DNA of 64,000 bases from assembly GCF_024721175.1 (NCBI RefSeq), contig NZ_CP099399.1, positions 1,736,001 through 1,800,000 of the forward strand, written 5' to 3'. Source of the DNA: Rhizobium sp. Pop5 (GTDB taxonomy: Bacteria > Pseudomonadota > Alphaproteobacteria > Rhizobiales > Rhizobiaceae). Below the pieces are notes generated by a model, which was given only the letters and a program-made list of their open reading frames with translations, did not search any database and was not told the DNA's origin. Shown here piece by piece: positions 1-9,597 of the stretch; the first letter of the stretch is position 1; every line of letters starts with the position of its first letter. The translations under genes and the position numbers were made by a program.

Positions 1-475
1 GCTGAGCCGGCGCCGGCGTGGCCGGAGCCGCGGGCGTTGCCGGAGCAGTCGTCGACGGAGCTGCCGGGGCAGTCGTCGCAGGTGCATTTGCAGCCGGAGC
101 CTGGGCAGCCGGTGCCGGAGCGGCAGCGCCGCCGTTCGGAACACCATTGCCGGCCGGCTGGGCCGGAGCCTGCGCGCCGCCGCCAAGCGAATCAAGAATG
201 CCGTTGCCCTGGCCACCTGTGGCCGGAATGCGGTCAAGAATGTCGGTCGGACGGCGCTCGTAACGGGTCAGGATGCCCAGGCCGAGCGAGGTGAGGAAGA
301 ACAAGGTCGCCAGGATCGCGGTCGTGCGCGTCAGCGCATTGGCGGTGCCGCGGGCCGACATGAAGCCCGAGCCGCCGCCGATGCCGAGACCGCCGCCTTC
401 CGAGCGCTGAATGAGCACAACGCCGACGAGGGCGAGCACGATCATGAGATGGATGACAATCAATACTGTCTGCAT
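1..475 (-). CDS. secG: Preprotein translocase subunit SecG (3' end beyond window)
   Basis: SecG is the small accessory subunit of the SecYEG inner-membrane channel. The ATG at 475 opens a frame beginning MQTVLIVIHLMIVLALVGVV, a first membrane helix. A glycine-rich loop follows (GGGLGIGGGSG), then a second helix (ATLFFLTSLGLGILTRY); this helix-Gly loop-helix plan is the SecG signature. After about residue 85 the protein becomes an Ala/Pro-rich tail that runs off the window, with no stop in the 158 codons seen. E. coli SecG is about 110 residues; rhizobial SecG proteins carry such low-complexity tails. It lies downstream of tpiA on the same strand, an order familiar from Rhizobiales. The family is clear; the C-terminus is not visible. 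Confidence 0.93.
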   Translation of the reverse strand, partial: MQTVLIVIHLMIVLALVGVVLIQRSEGGGLGIGGGSGFMSARGTANALTRTTAILATLFFLTSLGLGILTRYERRPTDILDRIPATGGQGNGILDSLGGGAQAPAQPAGNGVPNGGAAAPAPAAQAPAANAPATTAPAAPSTTAPATPAAPATPAPAQ

Positions 476-486
476 GGGTCCAGTCC

Positions 487-506
487 TGCCCGTCCGGAGA
501 CGGGCA
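487..506 (-). other. Short hairpin between tpiA and secG
   Basis: A perfect 8-bp stem (TGCCCGTC at 487-494, GACGGGCA at 499-506) with a 4-nt loop lies 12 bases upstream of the secG start, in the untranslated stretch after tpiA. No run of T follows on either strand, so it is not a convincing intrinsic terminator. It could be an mRNA processing or stability element. Function is unknown. Confidence 0.35.
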
Positions 507-594
507 AAGTTAAGAATTCTGGCGGCTCTTTACATGAGGCTTTGATCTATTCCAAGCCCTTCGGCCAGGAATAAACCCGGGAATGAACAATGCC

Positions 595-1365
595 TCAGGC
601 GAGCAGCCCTTCATAGGCCCGGTAGATGGCGAGGAAGTCGGCGGCTTTCAAGCTCGCGCCGCCGATCAGCGCTCCGTCGACATTGGCGATGCCAAGCAAT
701 TCGGTGGCATTGGCCGGTTTCACCGAGCCGCCATAGAGAAGGCGCATCTTGCGACCTTCATCGCCGAAGCGGGCCACGAGTTCTGCGCGCATGAAGGCAT
801 GCGCCTTTTCGACATCGCCTGATGTTGGCGTGACACCAGTGCCGATCGCCCAGATCGGCTCGTAGGCGATGACTGTGTTCTCGGCGTTCGCGGCATCGGG
901 AACGGAGGCGGAAAGCTGGCGCTTGATAACGTCGAGTTCCTGACCGGCGCGGCGTTCGTCCGCCGTCTCGCCGATGCAGATGATCGCGGTCAATTCGGCG
1001 GCGAAAGCCGCCTCCGCCTTGGCGCGGACCAGATGATCCGTCTCGGCATGATCCGTGCGCCGCTCGGAATGGCCAACGATCACATAGGTCCCGAAACTAT
1101 CGGCGATCATCTCTGCCGAGATATCGCCGGTATGGGCGCCTGACGGTTTCTGGTGGCAGTCCTGCGCGCCGATCGCAAGCGGGCTGTCGGTGCACAGCGC
1201 CGTCGCCACATAGAGCAGCGTCGTCGGCGGGCAGATCAGCGCCTCGACCTTATTGGCGAGCGGAGCGCGAACGCCCTCGGCGATCGCCTTGATCTGATCC
1301 AGCGAGGCACGCGTGCCGTTCATTTTCCAATTTCCCGCCACGAGCGGGCGCACGTCAGGTGTCAT
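595..1365 (-). CDS. tpiA: Triosephosphate isomerase
   Basis: Interconverts dihydroxyacetone phosphate and glyceraldehyde-3-phosphate in glycolysis, gluconeogenesis and the Calvin-type pathways; a cytosolic TIM barrel. The N-terminal NWKMN holds the substrate-binding Asn and Lys, VIVGHSERR holds the catalytic His, [11 protein letters not shown] the catalytic Glu, and LLYGGSVKP the phosphate-binding loop. I place the start at the ATG at 1365 ([16 protein letters not shown]), giving 256 residues, the usual family length; a longer frame from 1380 adds five residues unlike the family. secG follows 119 bases downstream on the same strand. Assignment is secure. Confidence 0.97.
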   Translation of the reverse strand: MTPDVRPLVAGNWKMNGTRASLDQIKAIAEGVRAPLANKVEALICPPTTLLYVATALCTDSPLAIGAQDCHQKPSGAHTGDISAEMIADSFGTYVIVGHSERRTDHAETDHLVRAKAEAAFAAELTAIICIGETADERRAGQELDVIKRQLSASVPDAANAENTVIAYEPIWAIGTGVTPTSGDVEKAHAFMRAELVARFGDEGRKMRLLYGGSVKPANATELLGIANVDGALIGGASLKAADFLAIYRAYEGLLA

Positions 1366-1492
1366 ACCGGCCTTCCACAAAATTCATGCCCTTGGCCGCA
1401 TTATCAAAAGCTTGCAGCAAAGAAAAGCATCATGCCCTTGACGTAAGGGGAATCTCCGCGGTCTCAAGCATATTTTCTGCCGAAATTACGCC

Positions 1493-2392
1493 TCAGCCGG
1501 CGAGAATCCAGTTGAGCACCTGGCGCCAGTCGATCATCCGGATCGGCGTTCCGTGGTTCCCGGTCTGAAACAGCGTGAAGCGCGTCGGATATTTCGCCTT
1601 GTGCAGGCTTTCGAACAGTGCCTGCTGGTCGGCTGCGGCATAGACCGGATCGCGGCTGCCATGCGCAAACCAGAGCGGCAGCTTGGCCTTGTAGAATGGG
1701 CTCTTGATGAAATCAGGATCGGTCACCCCGCTCATGACAAGCATGCCCTTCAGCCGCTTGACGCTGTCGCCGTCGCGCGCGACGCCCCAGCAGACCTGGC
1801 TGCCCATCGAGGCGCAGGAAAGGATGATCGGCCGGCCCGGCGATTGGGCGCTGGCATAGCGGATCAGGCCTTCGATCGCCGCAACGCCATCACTGTCGAA
1901 GCTTCTCACCGTCGGCGAATAATAGACGCCGCCATTGCCGGCGACGAGGTTCTTCAGTCGGTTGAAATTGCCGCCGAAGCTGTAGTCATTGGCCCCAAGC
2001 CGGCGGTCGCCGTCGCGGCCGTGGATGAAGATCACCGTGAAGGCGGCATTCTGAGCCGGTCCCACCCTGGTGACATCGAGCTTCATGCCGTCGAGGGAAA
2101 GAGTCTCGTCCGCCTGGGCCTTGCGGATGCCGAGCGCCACATATTTCTGCTGGACCCGCTTCTGGGGGATCTGGTCGCGGCCGTTGATATCGCGCATCTC
2201 GTCATAGTCGATCACCTCGAGGGCGCCGTCGTCGCCTGTCTGGAGCACGGCCTGCTTCGAGAACAGATCGTCCTTGAAGGGGGGCAGCGCATCCCCCGCT
2301 CTTGCCGGTCCGCCTAGGGAAAGCGTAGCTGCGGACAGCAAAAAGGCCGCAATTGCTGATATAACGGTGCAATGACTTGTGGACATTCGCAT
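1493..2392 (-). CDS. Exported alpha/beta-hydrolase family protein
   Basis: About 299 residues. A signal peptide (VISAIAAFLLSAATLSLGG, cleavage near ARAG) suggests export. The body has an oxyanion-type IFIHGRDGD segment, a nucleophile elbow CASMGSQ with Ser as likely nucleophile, an acid in HGSRDPV and a terminal His in GNHGTP, in the right order for an alpha/beta hydrolase. The substrate cannot be told. The start at 2392 is chosen because AGGAAA lies about 8 bases upstream and it puts the signal peptide at the N-terminus; 2386 is possible. The open frame continues upstream to 2698 but that part runs antisense through parE. It is divergent from parE with about 206 bases between. Confidence 0.8.
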   Translation of the reverse strand: MRMSTSHCTVISAIAAFLLSAATLSLGGPARAGDALPPFKDDLFSKQAVLQTGDDGALEVIDYDEMRDINGRDQIPQKRVQQKYVALGIRKAQADETLSLDGMKLDVTRVGPAQNAAFTVIFIHGRDGDRRLGANDYSFGGNFNRLKNLVAGNGGVYYSPTVRSFDSDGVAAIEGLIRYASAQSPGRPIILSCASMGSQVCWGVARDGDSVKRLKGMLVMSGVTDPDFIKSPFYKAKLPLWFAHGSRDPVYAAADQQALFESLHKAKYPTRFTLFQTGNHGTPIRMIDWRQVLNWILAG

Positions 2393-2598
2393 GCGGATGG
2401 TTTCCTGAGGCCTGCCGCCGCTTGCCATTCCGCGCCCGGCAACGCAAACCATGTCTGAAAAGCCCGCCGAAACAGGCGGTGTCGCGTAAAGAGGTGCTTT
2501 CTGGCAGAATCTGCCTGATTCGCAAACCTGACGTAAAATGCGGTGATTTTGGGTCCGCGGCGGATGCCCGCCCAAGACAGGAAGATCTGAACGGCTCC

Positions 2599-4668
2599 AT
2601 GGACGACAGCAACGACCTTTTTTCCGGACTGCCCCTCGAAAAGCGCGAGGAGGCACAGAAGCCCGCCGCTGCGGCCGAACGTGCGCCTGTGGCTGCACCG
2701 CCCCTTAGCCCTCGCCCCGCGCCTGCCGCTTCGAACGCGGATGAGTATGGCGCTTCGTCGATCCGCGTTCTCGAAGGTCTCGAGCCGGTGCGCATGCGCC
2801 CGGGCATGTATATCGGCGGCACCGACGAAAAGGCGCTGCATCACCTCTTCGCCGAAGTCATCGACAATGCGATGGACGAAGCCGTCGCTGGACATGCCAA
2901 TTTCATCGAGGTGCATCTCGATCTGCAGGGCTATCTCTCGGTCTCCGACAACGGCCGCGGCATCCCGGTCGAGAACCATCCGCAGGTGCCGGGCAAGTCG
3001 ACGCTCGAAGTCATCATGACCAAGCTGCATGCCGGCGGTAAATTCGACGGCAAGGCCTACGAGACCTCGGGCGGTCTGCACGGCGTCGGCGTCTCGGTTG
3101 TCAACGCGCTCTCCGACTTCCTCGAAGTCGAGGTCGCGCGAAACCGCAAGCTCTACCGCCAGCGATTCTCTCGCGGCCTGCCGCAGGGCGGGCTCGAGGA
3201 ATTGGGCGATGTCCACAATCGCCGCGGCACGCGCGTGCGCTTCCATCCAGACCCCCAGATCTTCGGGGATCACATGAAATTCGACGCGGGCCGCGTCTTT
3301 CGCATGGCGCGATCCAAGGCCTATCTCTTCGGTGGCGTCGAGATCCGCTGGAGCTGCGAGCCGGGCGTTTTGCCCGAAGGTTCGGAAGTCCCCGATAAAG
3401 CCGTCTTCCACTTCCCCGGCGGTCTGAAGGACTATCTCCAGGCGACGATGGGCAAGGAATTCACCGTCACCCGCGAAATCTTCGCGGGCAAGACGGAGAA
3501 GACGAGCGGCCACGGCTCGATGGAATGGGCAATTACCTGGTACGGCGGCGACCCGCAGGTCCATTCCTACTGCAACACCATCCCGACCCCCGAAGGCGGC
3601 ACGCATGAGGCGGGCCTGCGCATTGCGCTGACCAAGGGCCTGAAGGCCTACGCCGAGCTGACGCAGAACAAGCGGGCCGCGCAGATCACTACCGACGATG
3701 TGATGATCTCGGCTGTGGGCATGCTGTCGGTCTTCATCCGTGAGCCGGAATTCGTCGGCCAAACCAAGGACAAACTTGCAACAGTCGAGGCTCAGCGCCT
3801 TGTCGAGAATGCGCTCCGCGATCCCTTCGATCACTATCTTGCCGACAATCCGAACGAAGCGGCCAAGCTGCTCGATTGGGTGATCGAGCGCGCCGAAGAG
3901 CGACTGCGTCGCCGCAAGGAAAAGGAAGTCAACCGCAAGACGGCCGTACGGAAATTGCGCCTGCCCGGCAAGCTCGCCGACTGCTCGCAGAACACCGCCG
4001 AGGGCGCCGAACTCTTCATCGTCGAGGGCGATTCGGCAGGCGGTTCGGCCAAGCAGGCGCGCAACCGCGCCAACCAGGCAATTCTGCCGCTGCGCGGCAA
4101 GATCCTGAACGTTGCCAGCGCCGGCCGCGAAAAACTCGGCGCCAACCAGCAGCTCGCCGATCTCATCCAGGCGCTTGGCTGCGGCACGCGGTCGAAATAC
4201 CGCAACGAAGATCTGCGCTACGAGCGCATCATCGTCATGACCGATGCCGATGTCGACGGCGCCCACATCGCTTCACTGCTTATCACCTTCTTCTATCAGG
4301 AGATGCCGGAGTTGGTGCGCGGCGGCCATCTCTTCCTCGCGGTGCCGCCGCTCTACAAGATCACCCAAGGGTCGAAATCCGCCTATGCCCGCGACGACAA
4401 TCATCGCGCCGAGCTGATGCAGACGGAGTTCAAGGGCAAGGCCAAGGTCGAGATCAGCCGCTTCAAAGGTCTCGGCGAGATGATGCCCGCCCAGCTGAAG
4501 GAAACCACGATGGACCCATCCAAGCGCACGCTGCTCAAGGTGTTGATCGACGAGGTGGATTTCGAAGGCACCCGCAGCGCCGTCGACGATCTGATGGGCA
4601 CCAAGCCGGAAGCCCGTTTCCGCTTCATCCAGGAGCGCGCGGCCTTCGCTGAGAACCTCGACATCTAA
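2599..4668 (+). CDS. parE: DNA topoisomerase IV subunit B
   Basis: ATPase subunit of topoisomerase IV, which decatenates daughter chromosomes. After a roughly 45-residue Pro/Ala-rich leader come the GHKL ATPase motifs: EVIDNAMDEA (Mg-binding Asn), DNGRGIP, and the glycine-rich GGLHGVGVSVVNALS. The TOPRIM part shows EGDSAGGSAKQARNR and the metal-binding DADVDGAHI. Length is 689 residues, within the ParE range and shorter than typical GyrB. The ATG at 2599 is preferred; the open frame upstream to 2377 has no homology-like content. Telling ParE from GyrB rests on length and on the MRPGMYIGGTDEKALHHL start, common in alphaproteobacterial ParE. No partner parC lies in the window. Confidence 0.93.
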   Translation: MDDSNDLFSGLPLEKREEAQKPAAAAERAPVAAPPLSPRPAPAASNADEYGASSIRVLEGLEPVRMRPGMYIGGTDEKALHHLFAEVIDNAMDEAVAGHANFIEVHLDLQGYLSVSDNGRGIPVENHPQVPGKSTLEVIMTKLHAGGKFDGKAYETSGGLHGVGVSVVNALSDFLEVEVARNRKLYRQRFSRGLPQGGLEELGDVHNRRGTRVRFHPDPQIFGDHMKFDAGRVFRMARSKAYLFGGVEIRWSCEPGVLPEGSEVPDKAVFHFPGGLKDYLQATMGKEFTVTREIFAGKTEKTSGHGSMEWAITWYGGDPQVHSYCNTIPTPEGGTHEAGLRIALTKGLKAYAELTQNKRAAQITTDDVMISAVGMLSVFIREPEFVGQTKDKLATVEAQRLVENALRDPFDHYLADNPNEAAKLLDWVIERAEERLRRRKEKEVNRKTAVRKLRLPGKLADCSQNTAEGAELFIVEGDSAGGSAKQARNRANQAILPLRGKILNVASAGREKLGANQQLADLIQALGCGTRSKYRNEDLRYERIIVMTDADVDGAHIASLLITFFYQEMPELVRGGHLFLAVPPLYKITQGSKSAYARDDNHRAELMQTEFKGKAKVEISRFKGLGEMMPAQLKETTMDPSKRTLLKVLIDEVDFEGTRSAVDDLMGTKPEARFRFIQERAAFAENLDI

Positions 4669-4869
4669 GGCATGTGCGGGCGCGCTGAACGGTCGGGTTG
4701 ATCCAGTCCGGCGCGCCGCATTTCAGCATTCACGATTTCACGGAACTGACGAAGAACCGTAACAACTCCGTCAAACAACCGGCGCATGAAGCGGTCGGCG
4801 CGCGACCTCTCCTGAGAGAGGAACGCCTGCGCTTGTTCCAACCGTTTTCAACCTTGCCGGATATTTGCC

Positions 4870-6009
4870 ATGACCAAGCGTTTTCTCGCGACTGCCGCTT
4901 TCGTTCTCCTGTCCAGCACTGTCACCGTCAGCGCCACCGATATCGGCGCCACCTTCGAGACCGCCTGCCCTTTCGGCGATTGCGCCGCCGGCATTTCGCT
5001 CTCCTATCTCGGTGAATTCGTTATCCCGACAGGTCAGATGGAAAACGGCGTTGAATTCGGCGGCATCTCAGGCCTCGATTTCGATGCCGCTACCGGCCAC
5101 TATATCGCCATCAGCGATGATCGCTCGGACAAAGCCCCGGCCCGCTTTTATGAACTCGACGTCGATGTCGATGCCTCAAGCCTGAAGGGCGTTTCCATCC
5201 TCAAGCACGTCACCCTCAAGGACAATAACGGCGAGCCTTTCGCCGCAAAGACCGTCGATCCGGAATCGATCCGCCTCGGCAAGGACGGCATCTACTGGGG
5301 TAGCGAAGGCGATGCCAAGGTGCTGCTGCCGCCCTTCATCCGCGTTTCGTCGCCTGATGGTTCCTTCATCCGCGAATTCAAACTGCCGGAGGGCTTCGCG
5401 CCGACCGCCGACAAGTCGAGCGGTATCCGCGACAACCTCGCCCTCGAAGATCTCGCCGTAGCCCCCTCGGGCGATGTTTTCGTCGGTGTCGAAGCCGCCC
5501 TTTATCAGGACGGCCCGAACCCCTCGCTGACATCGGGCAGCCTGTCGCGGATCATCCGCTATGACGGGGCAACCGGCGAGCCGAAGGCTCAGTACGTCTA
5601 CCCGGTTTCGCCGATCCCGCAGGCGGCGACCAAGGCCGACGGCGGCAATGACAACGGCATGTCCGAGATGCTCGCCCTCGACGATCACCGCCTGCTCGCC
5701 GTCGAACGCAGCTATGCCCAGGGCTTCGGAAACAACGTCAAGATCATGATGATGGATCTCGCCGACGCCACTGACGTATCCGCCATCGCCTCGCTCGCCA
5801 AGAACGACCAGCGCGTCGTTCCCGCCCGCAAGAGCCAGGTTCTCGATCTGAGAGCGATCGGTCTCGTTCCCGATAATATCGAGGCCATGTCACTCGGCAA
5901 GGCGAAGGACGGCAGCGACGTCCTCATTCTCGGCTCGGACAATAATTTCTCGGCCAACCAGAAGACGCAATTCTACGCCTTCAAGATTCAACGACGTCCG
6001 CAGCAGTAA
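4870..6009 (+). CDS. Exported esterase-like (phytase-type beta-propeller) protein
   Basis: 379 residues with a clear Sec signal peptide (MTKRFLATAAFVLLSSTVTVSA). The mature part fits the 'esterase-like activity of phytase' family: GGISGLDFDAATGHYIAISDDRS, then DPESIRLGKDGIYWGSEGD, then NDNGMSEMLALDDHRLLAVERSY, spaced as propeller blades. The family name comes from weak esterase activity in an Arabidopsis protein; the substrate here is unknown. Two cysteines (CPFGDC) lie just after the signal peptide. It follows parE by about 200 bases on the same strand and probably has its own promoter. Confidence 0.85.
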   Translation: MTKRFLATAAFVLLSSTVTVSATDIGATFETACPFGDCAAGISLSYLGEFVIPTGQMENGVEFGGISGLDFDAATGHYIAISDDRSDKAPARFYELDVDVDASSLKGVSILKHVTLKDNNGEPFAAKTVDPESIRLGKDGIYWGSEGDAKVLLPPFIRVSSPDGSFIREFKLPEGFAPTADKSSGIRDNLALEDLAVAPSGDVFVGVEAALYQDGPNPSLTSGSLSRIIRYDGATGEPKAQYVYPVSPIPQAATKADGGNDNGMSEMLALDDHRLLAVERSYAQGFGNNVKIMMMDLADATDVSAIASLAKNDQRVVPARKSQVLDLRAIGLVPDNIEAMSLGKAKDGSDVLILGSDNNFSANQKTQFYAFKIQRRPQQ

Positions 6010-6125
6010 GATGCTGGCATCTGACGGTCGAATAGCGACGCTTTGTATACGCTTTCACGCTGCGCACCTTGAAACCGCCGGGATCATGGCCCATAACCAG
6101 AGTACAAGAATAAGAAGAGGCGCGT

Positions 6126-7328
6126 GTGGGTGTGTTCGATCGTCAGAAAGCCAATCATGAGCCGCGATGGCTGGGGTCGTCGACGCCGACACGCACGCCG
6201 CTGATCCCTTCTATCTCGGCGGCGCGCTGGCTGCTTGTCCTGATCGTCGCGGCCGGCGTCTATTTCTTCTATGGCTTCCTCGTGCCGGTGCTTGCCGCCC
6301 TCGTCATCGGCTTTGCCAGCTGGCCGCTCTACCGCAAGCTTCTTGCCCGCGTCGGCGGCAATACGACGATCGCCGCGACCATCGCCATCGTCATGATCGT
6401 CACCTTCCTGGTCATCCCGATCGGGCTGGCAGTCGCTTATACGACGGGCGAAGTGCGCACCTGGCTCACCTGGGCGATCCACGCCAACCGCGCCGGCGCC
6501 TCGACGCCTGATTGGATCGTCGCCTTGCCGCTTGCGGGTTCCTATCTCGATGAAGTCTGGACCAAGTATATCGGCAGTCCTGGCGCCCTGGGCGAGCTCA
6601 TCCAGGCTGTCAGCGGCGCCCATATCGGCAACATCTACCGCGCCGTCCTTGCGGCCGGCGGCGGCGCCTTCCATCTTCTCCTGACGCTGCTCTTCATGCT
6701 GATCGCGCTGTTCTTCGTCTATCGCGACGGCTTCTCTTTCTCCAAGCAGATCGACATGCTGGGTGAGCGCATCCTGCCGAACCGCTGGGAGCGGATTTCC
6801 CGCGTCGTGCCGGCGACGATCAGTTCCACCGTCATGGGGATGACGCTGATTGCGATCGGCGAAGGCATCGTGCTCGGTGTCGCCTACTGGATAGCCGGCG
6901 TCCCCTCGCCGGTGACGCTCGGCGTGCTCACGGGCGTTATGGCGCTGATACCGGGCGGTGCGCCGCTCTCCTTCACGCTGGTCTCGATCTATCTGCTGGC
7001 GAGCGGCTCGCAAGTGGCCGGCATCGGCCTCTTTGTCTGGGGTACCGTCGAACTCTTCATCGTCGACAAGACGCTGCGGCCGAAGCTCGTCGGCGGACCG
7101 ATCAAGCTGCCCTTCCTGCCGACTTTCTTCGGACTCGTCGGCGGTGTGAAGACGATGGGTTTCCTCGGCCTCTTCATCGGCCCGGTGCTGATGGCGTTGA
7201 TCGTCGCCATCTGGCGCGAGTGGATTCACGAGGCCCGCAGTGTCGAAAAGATGGAAACGGGACCGCAGATCGTCATCGACGAGCAGGCTCCCCCGGCCAA
7301 AACGATCCCTCGCGTCGCCGAAGGCTGA
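6126..7328 (+). CDS. AI-2E family (PerM-type) membrane transporter
   Basis: 400-residue polytopic inner-membrane protein. Helices start near residue 30 (LLVLIVAAGVYFFYGFLVPVL); a periplasmic-type stretch follows around residues 110-170, and the conserved C-terminal half includes the P-G-containing LTGVMALIPGGAPL and FWPTFFGLVGG-like regions typical of the family. Members export diverse small solutes; autoinducer-2 transport is known for only some, so no substrate is assigned. The start is a GTG at 6126 with AAGAAGAGG just upstream; no earlier ATG in frame is plausible. It ends 15 bases before the convergent GNAT gene. Confidence 0.9.
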   Translation: MGVFDRQKANHEPRWLGSSTPTRTPLIPSISAARWLLVLIVAAGVYFFYGFLVPVLAALVIGFASWPLYRKLLARVGGNTTIAATIAIVMIVTFLVIPIGLAVAYTTGEVRTWLTWAIHANRAGASTPDWIVALPLAGSYLDEVWTKYIGSPGALGELIQAVSGAHIGNIYRAVLAAGGGAFHLLLTLLFMLIALFFVYRDGFSFSKQIDMLGERILPNRWERISRVVPATISSTVMGMTLIAIGEGIVLGVAYWIAGVPSPVTLGVLTGVMALIPGGAPLSFTLVSIYLLASGSQVAGIGLFVWGTVELFIVDKTLRPKLVGGPIKLPFLPTFFGLVGGVKTMGFLGLFIGPVLMALIVAIWREWIHEARSVEKMETGPQIVIDEQAPPAKTIPRVAEG

Positions 7329-7342
7329 GCGTTCGCCGAACC

Positions 7343-7801
7343 TTATCCCAGCCGCTTTTCCATGAACAGGCTGAGCGGGTCCGGCAGGTAGCTGCCGAAA
7401 GGTTCGATATCCCGATATCCGTATTTGCGGTAGAGGGCGATCGCCTCGGGCTGGTAGATGCCGGTTTCGAGCTGGATCGCCGTCAGTCCTTTTTCTGCGG
7501 CGATCGCCTCCATCGCGTTCATCAGGCTGCTGGCGATCCTCAGTCCCCTCGCTTCGGGGTCGACGAACATGCGCTTGATCTCCGCCGTGCCGTCGCCGGC
7601 TTCGACCAGCGCGCAACATCCGACGATCGCACCGTCATTGCGGGCGACGAAGAAGCTCACCGAAGGCTTCTCAAGCGATGAAAGGTCAACCAGATGGTTG
7701 CTTTCCGCCGGATAGAGCGATTGCGCATAGGCATCGGAAAGATCGAGAAGGCGGATGATGCCATGCTGGCGCGGCGGCTCCTGGGCGATGGTGACGGACA
7801 T
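7343..7801 (-). CDS. GNAT family N-acetyltransferase
   Basis: 152 residues with the GNAT fold: motif A region IKRMFVDPEARGLRIASSLMNAMEAIAAEKG, which carries a variant of the R/Q-x-x-G-x-G/A acetyl-CoA loop (ARGLRIA), and the C-terminal IALYRKYGYRDIEPFGSY. The acceptor substrate is not predictable. The ATG at 7801 (MSVTIAQE) is preferred over 7891, because the extra 30 residues upstream are unlike the family. Convergent with the AI-2E permease gene. Confidence 0.88.
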   Translation of the reverse strand: MSVTIAQEPPRQHGIIRLLDLSDAYAQSLYPAESNHLVDLSSLEKPSVSFFVARNDGAIVGCCALVEAGDGTAEIKRMFVDPEARGLRIASSLMNAMEAIAAEKGLTAIQLETGIYQPEAIALYRKYGYRDIEPFGSYLPDPLSLFMEKRLG

Positions 7802-7930
7802 GCTGGCTCCGTTGCTTGCAAGAGGCGCAAATTTTTCCCGACATGACGAAGAGTTAATGCCTTCGCCTTCTTTCGGTTGGAATTGCGCCATCTACGGCGA
7901 TGTCAGGTTCAATAGCCAAGGGGGCGGAAT

Positions 7931-8362
7931 ATGCAAGCGGTGCTCATTGCCATGACCATTCTCGGCTGCGACGATTCCGTCAGCCAATGCAGTTATGTCG
8001 CGACGGTCGACAAGCGCTGGGAAACCGTTGCCGCCTGCGATGCCGAGGCCGAGAACCGGCTGAAAGCCTATGCCAATGTCAGCTATCCCTCGGTGATCGC
8101 CGTGTGCGAGGCGCCGAAAGCGCTCGCCGCCGCCGAACCGCCGAAGCCGACACCTTTGCCTGCGGCTACCGCCGAGACCGCTCCGGTGCCCACCGCGGAC
8201 GCCGAAGAACCGGTGGGAAGGCTCGCCGGCTTCGCTGAAAACATCGCCGGCCAGGTCCGCGCGCATCTTCCATCAGGCCGAGACGTCAAGGAGACGCTGT
8301 CCAAACCCGTGCACTTCGTATCCGCCAGCTATTCCTGGGTGGTGACGCGGCTGAACGATTAG
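7931..8362 (+). CDS. Small conserved rhizobial protein of unknown function
   Basis: 143 residues, not assignable to a function. The N-terminus (MQAVLIAMTILGCDDSVSQC) is hydrophobic but short, with four cysteines in the first 60 residues or so (GCDDSVSQC, AACDAE, VCEAP) that could form disulfides if exported. The middle is Ala/Pro/Glu-rich (residues about 65-95), followed by a more ordered tail. GGGGCGGAA lies upstream of the ATG. The stop overlaps by four bases the stop of the convergent DUF2336 gene. Confidence 0.72.
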   Translation: MQAVLIAMTILGCDDSVSQCSYVATVDKRWETVAACDAEAENRLKAYANVSYPSVIAVCEAPKALAAAEPPKPTPLPAATAETAPVPTADAEEPVGRLAGFAENIAGQVRAHLPSGRDVKETLSKPVHFVSASYSWVVTRLND

Positions 8363-9489
8363 GCCGCCGCAAGCGCCGCATAGACACGGGCTGATTGCCG
8401 CTGTTCAGCGACACTCAGTTTTTCCACCATGTCGAGCAACTCGCCAACAGCACCGTGGTTGCCGTCGTGATGGCGGAATTTTTCGAGGAGACGGCCGCAG
8501 ACATTGCCGAGCAGGCTGCCCGGAGCTTTCCTGGCGGCGTCGCGCCAGAGCAGCGTCGCCTCGACGAAGATGACGCTGATGTCCCTCGGCAGGCCGGCGG
8601 ATTCGTAGAGCGCGCGCACCGCATGCATGCGCCCGGTCGCCAGGATCGACCGCACCCTGCGCTCGCCACAACTGCTCAGGTCGACGATCGCGGCAGCAAA
8701 GAAATCCACCTTGCCGGCACAGAGCGCATGCATCAGGAAGGATGGCGTCAGCCGGCCGTTGAGGCGCAGATGTTCGACGAGATCGGGTATTTCACGCGGC
8801 GCGATGTCGCCGGCAATCGCAACGATGGCAGCTTCGGTCGCCTCCCGGCTGATGCGCTGGAGCCGCTGCAGGCCGATTGCAGCTTGCGCCAGCGGCAGAC
8901 CGACCAGCGCATTGCTGACATGCTGGGTGAGCAGTTGGCGAGCGTCCGCCGGAAGATCGCTACGGTCGAGAAGCAGATTACGGATGTCGCAATTGTCGCC
9001 GAGCCGTCCGGCGATGCGTTTCAGCGATTGGCTGGAGATCGCCGCGCCGTCGTTTTCAAGCAGGCAGAGAAGTTCCTCTTCGTCGCCGACCTCGGCAAGA
9101 GCGGCGGAAACCGGGCGCGTCACATGGGCTCTGGCAGCAATCAGCATGCGGGTCGCGCCGTTGCCGCGCGCGGCAAGGTCGACGAGATCGGCATCGCTCA
9201 AAAGCGGCGAACAGGTGACGGCGTGGCAGGCGACCTCGGGCTGGTCCTCGGCAAGCGAAAGGATCAGGCTGCGCGGCGCATCGGGCGACCAGGCGATCGC
9301 CTCGGCAAGCGCAAGCCGCACACGCGGCGACGGATCGTCGAGAAGAAAGGTCATCGCCATCTCGGCCGCCTTGCGCTCGTCCGCAGACATAGCTGACTGC
9401 AGGTAGGCCCGACCGAGCGCATTTGCCGCCCTGGCCCGGTCACCGGTCTTGGCGGTTTCGATCCAACGAAGGAAAGCTTCTACGATCAC
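8359..9489 (-). CDS. DUF2336 domain-containing protein
   Basis: About 376 residues of mostly helical, HEAT-like repeats: AEMAMTFLLDDPSPRVRLALAEAIAWSPDAPRSLILSLAEDQ is the signature region of DUF2336, an alphaproteobacterial family of unknown role. I prefer the GTG at 9489, giving VIVEAFLRWIETAKTGDRAR, since that segment begins the conserved domain; an ATG at 9534 would add 15 poorly conserved residues. Neither start has a strong ribosome binding site. Its last codons overlap the convergent unknown gene by four bases. Confidence 0.82.
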   Translation of the reverse strand: MIVEAFLRWIETAKTGDRARAANALGRAYLQSAMSADERKAAEMAMTFLLDDPSPRVRLALAEAIAWSPDAPRSLILSLAEDQPEVACHAVTCSPLLSDADLVDLAARGNGATRMLIAARAHVTRPVSAALAEVGDEEELLCLLENDGAAISSQSLKRIAGRLGDNCDIRNLLLDRSDLPADARQLLTQHVSNALVGLPLAQAAIGLQRLQRISREATEAAIVAIAGDIAPREIPDLVEHLRLNGRLTPSFLMHALCAGKVDFFAAAIVDLSSCGERRVRSILATGRMHAVRALYESAGLPRDISVIFVEATLLWRDAARKAPGSLLGNVCGRLLEKFRHHDGNHGAVGELLDMVEKLSVAEQRQSARVYAALAAA

Positions 9490-9597
9490 GCGATGCCCCA
9501 GCACTCGAACGCGATTCCCTCGCGTTCCATTCACTGCTGCGACCGTATCGGCAAAAGGTTTAAGATTCGTTCACCATGTTTCTTAAGCCTTTGTGTG

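Noticed and set aside
2314..4266. 650-codon minus-strand frame opposite parE
   Set aside because: Antisense shadow of parE; no recognisable domain or start signals.
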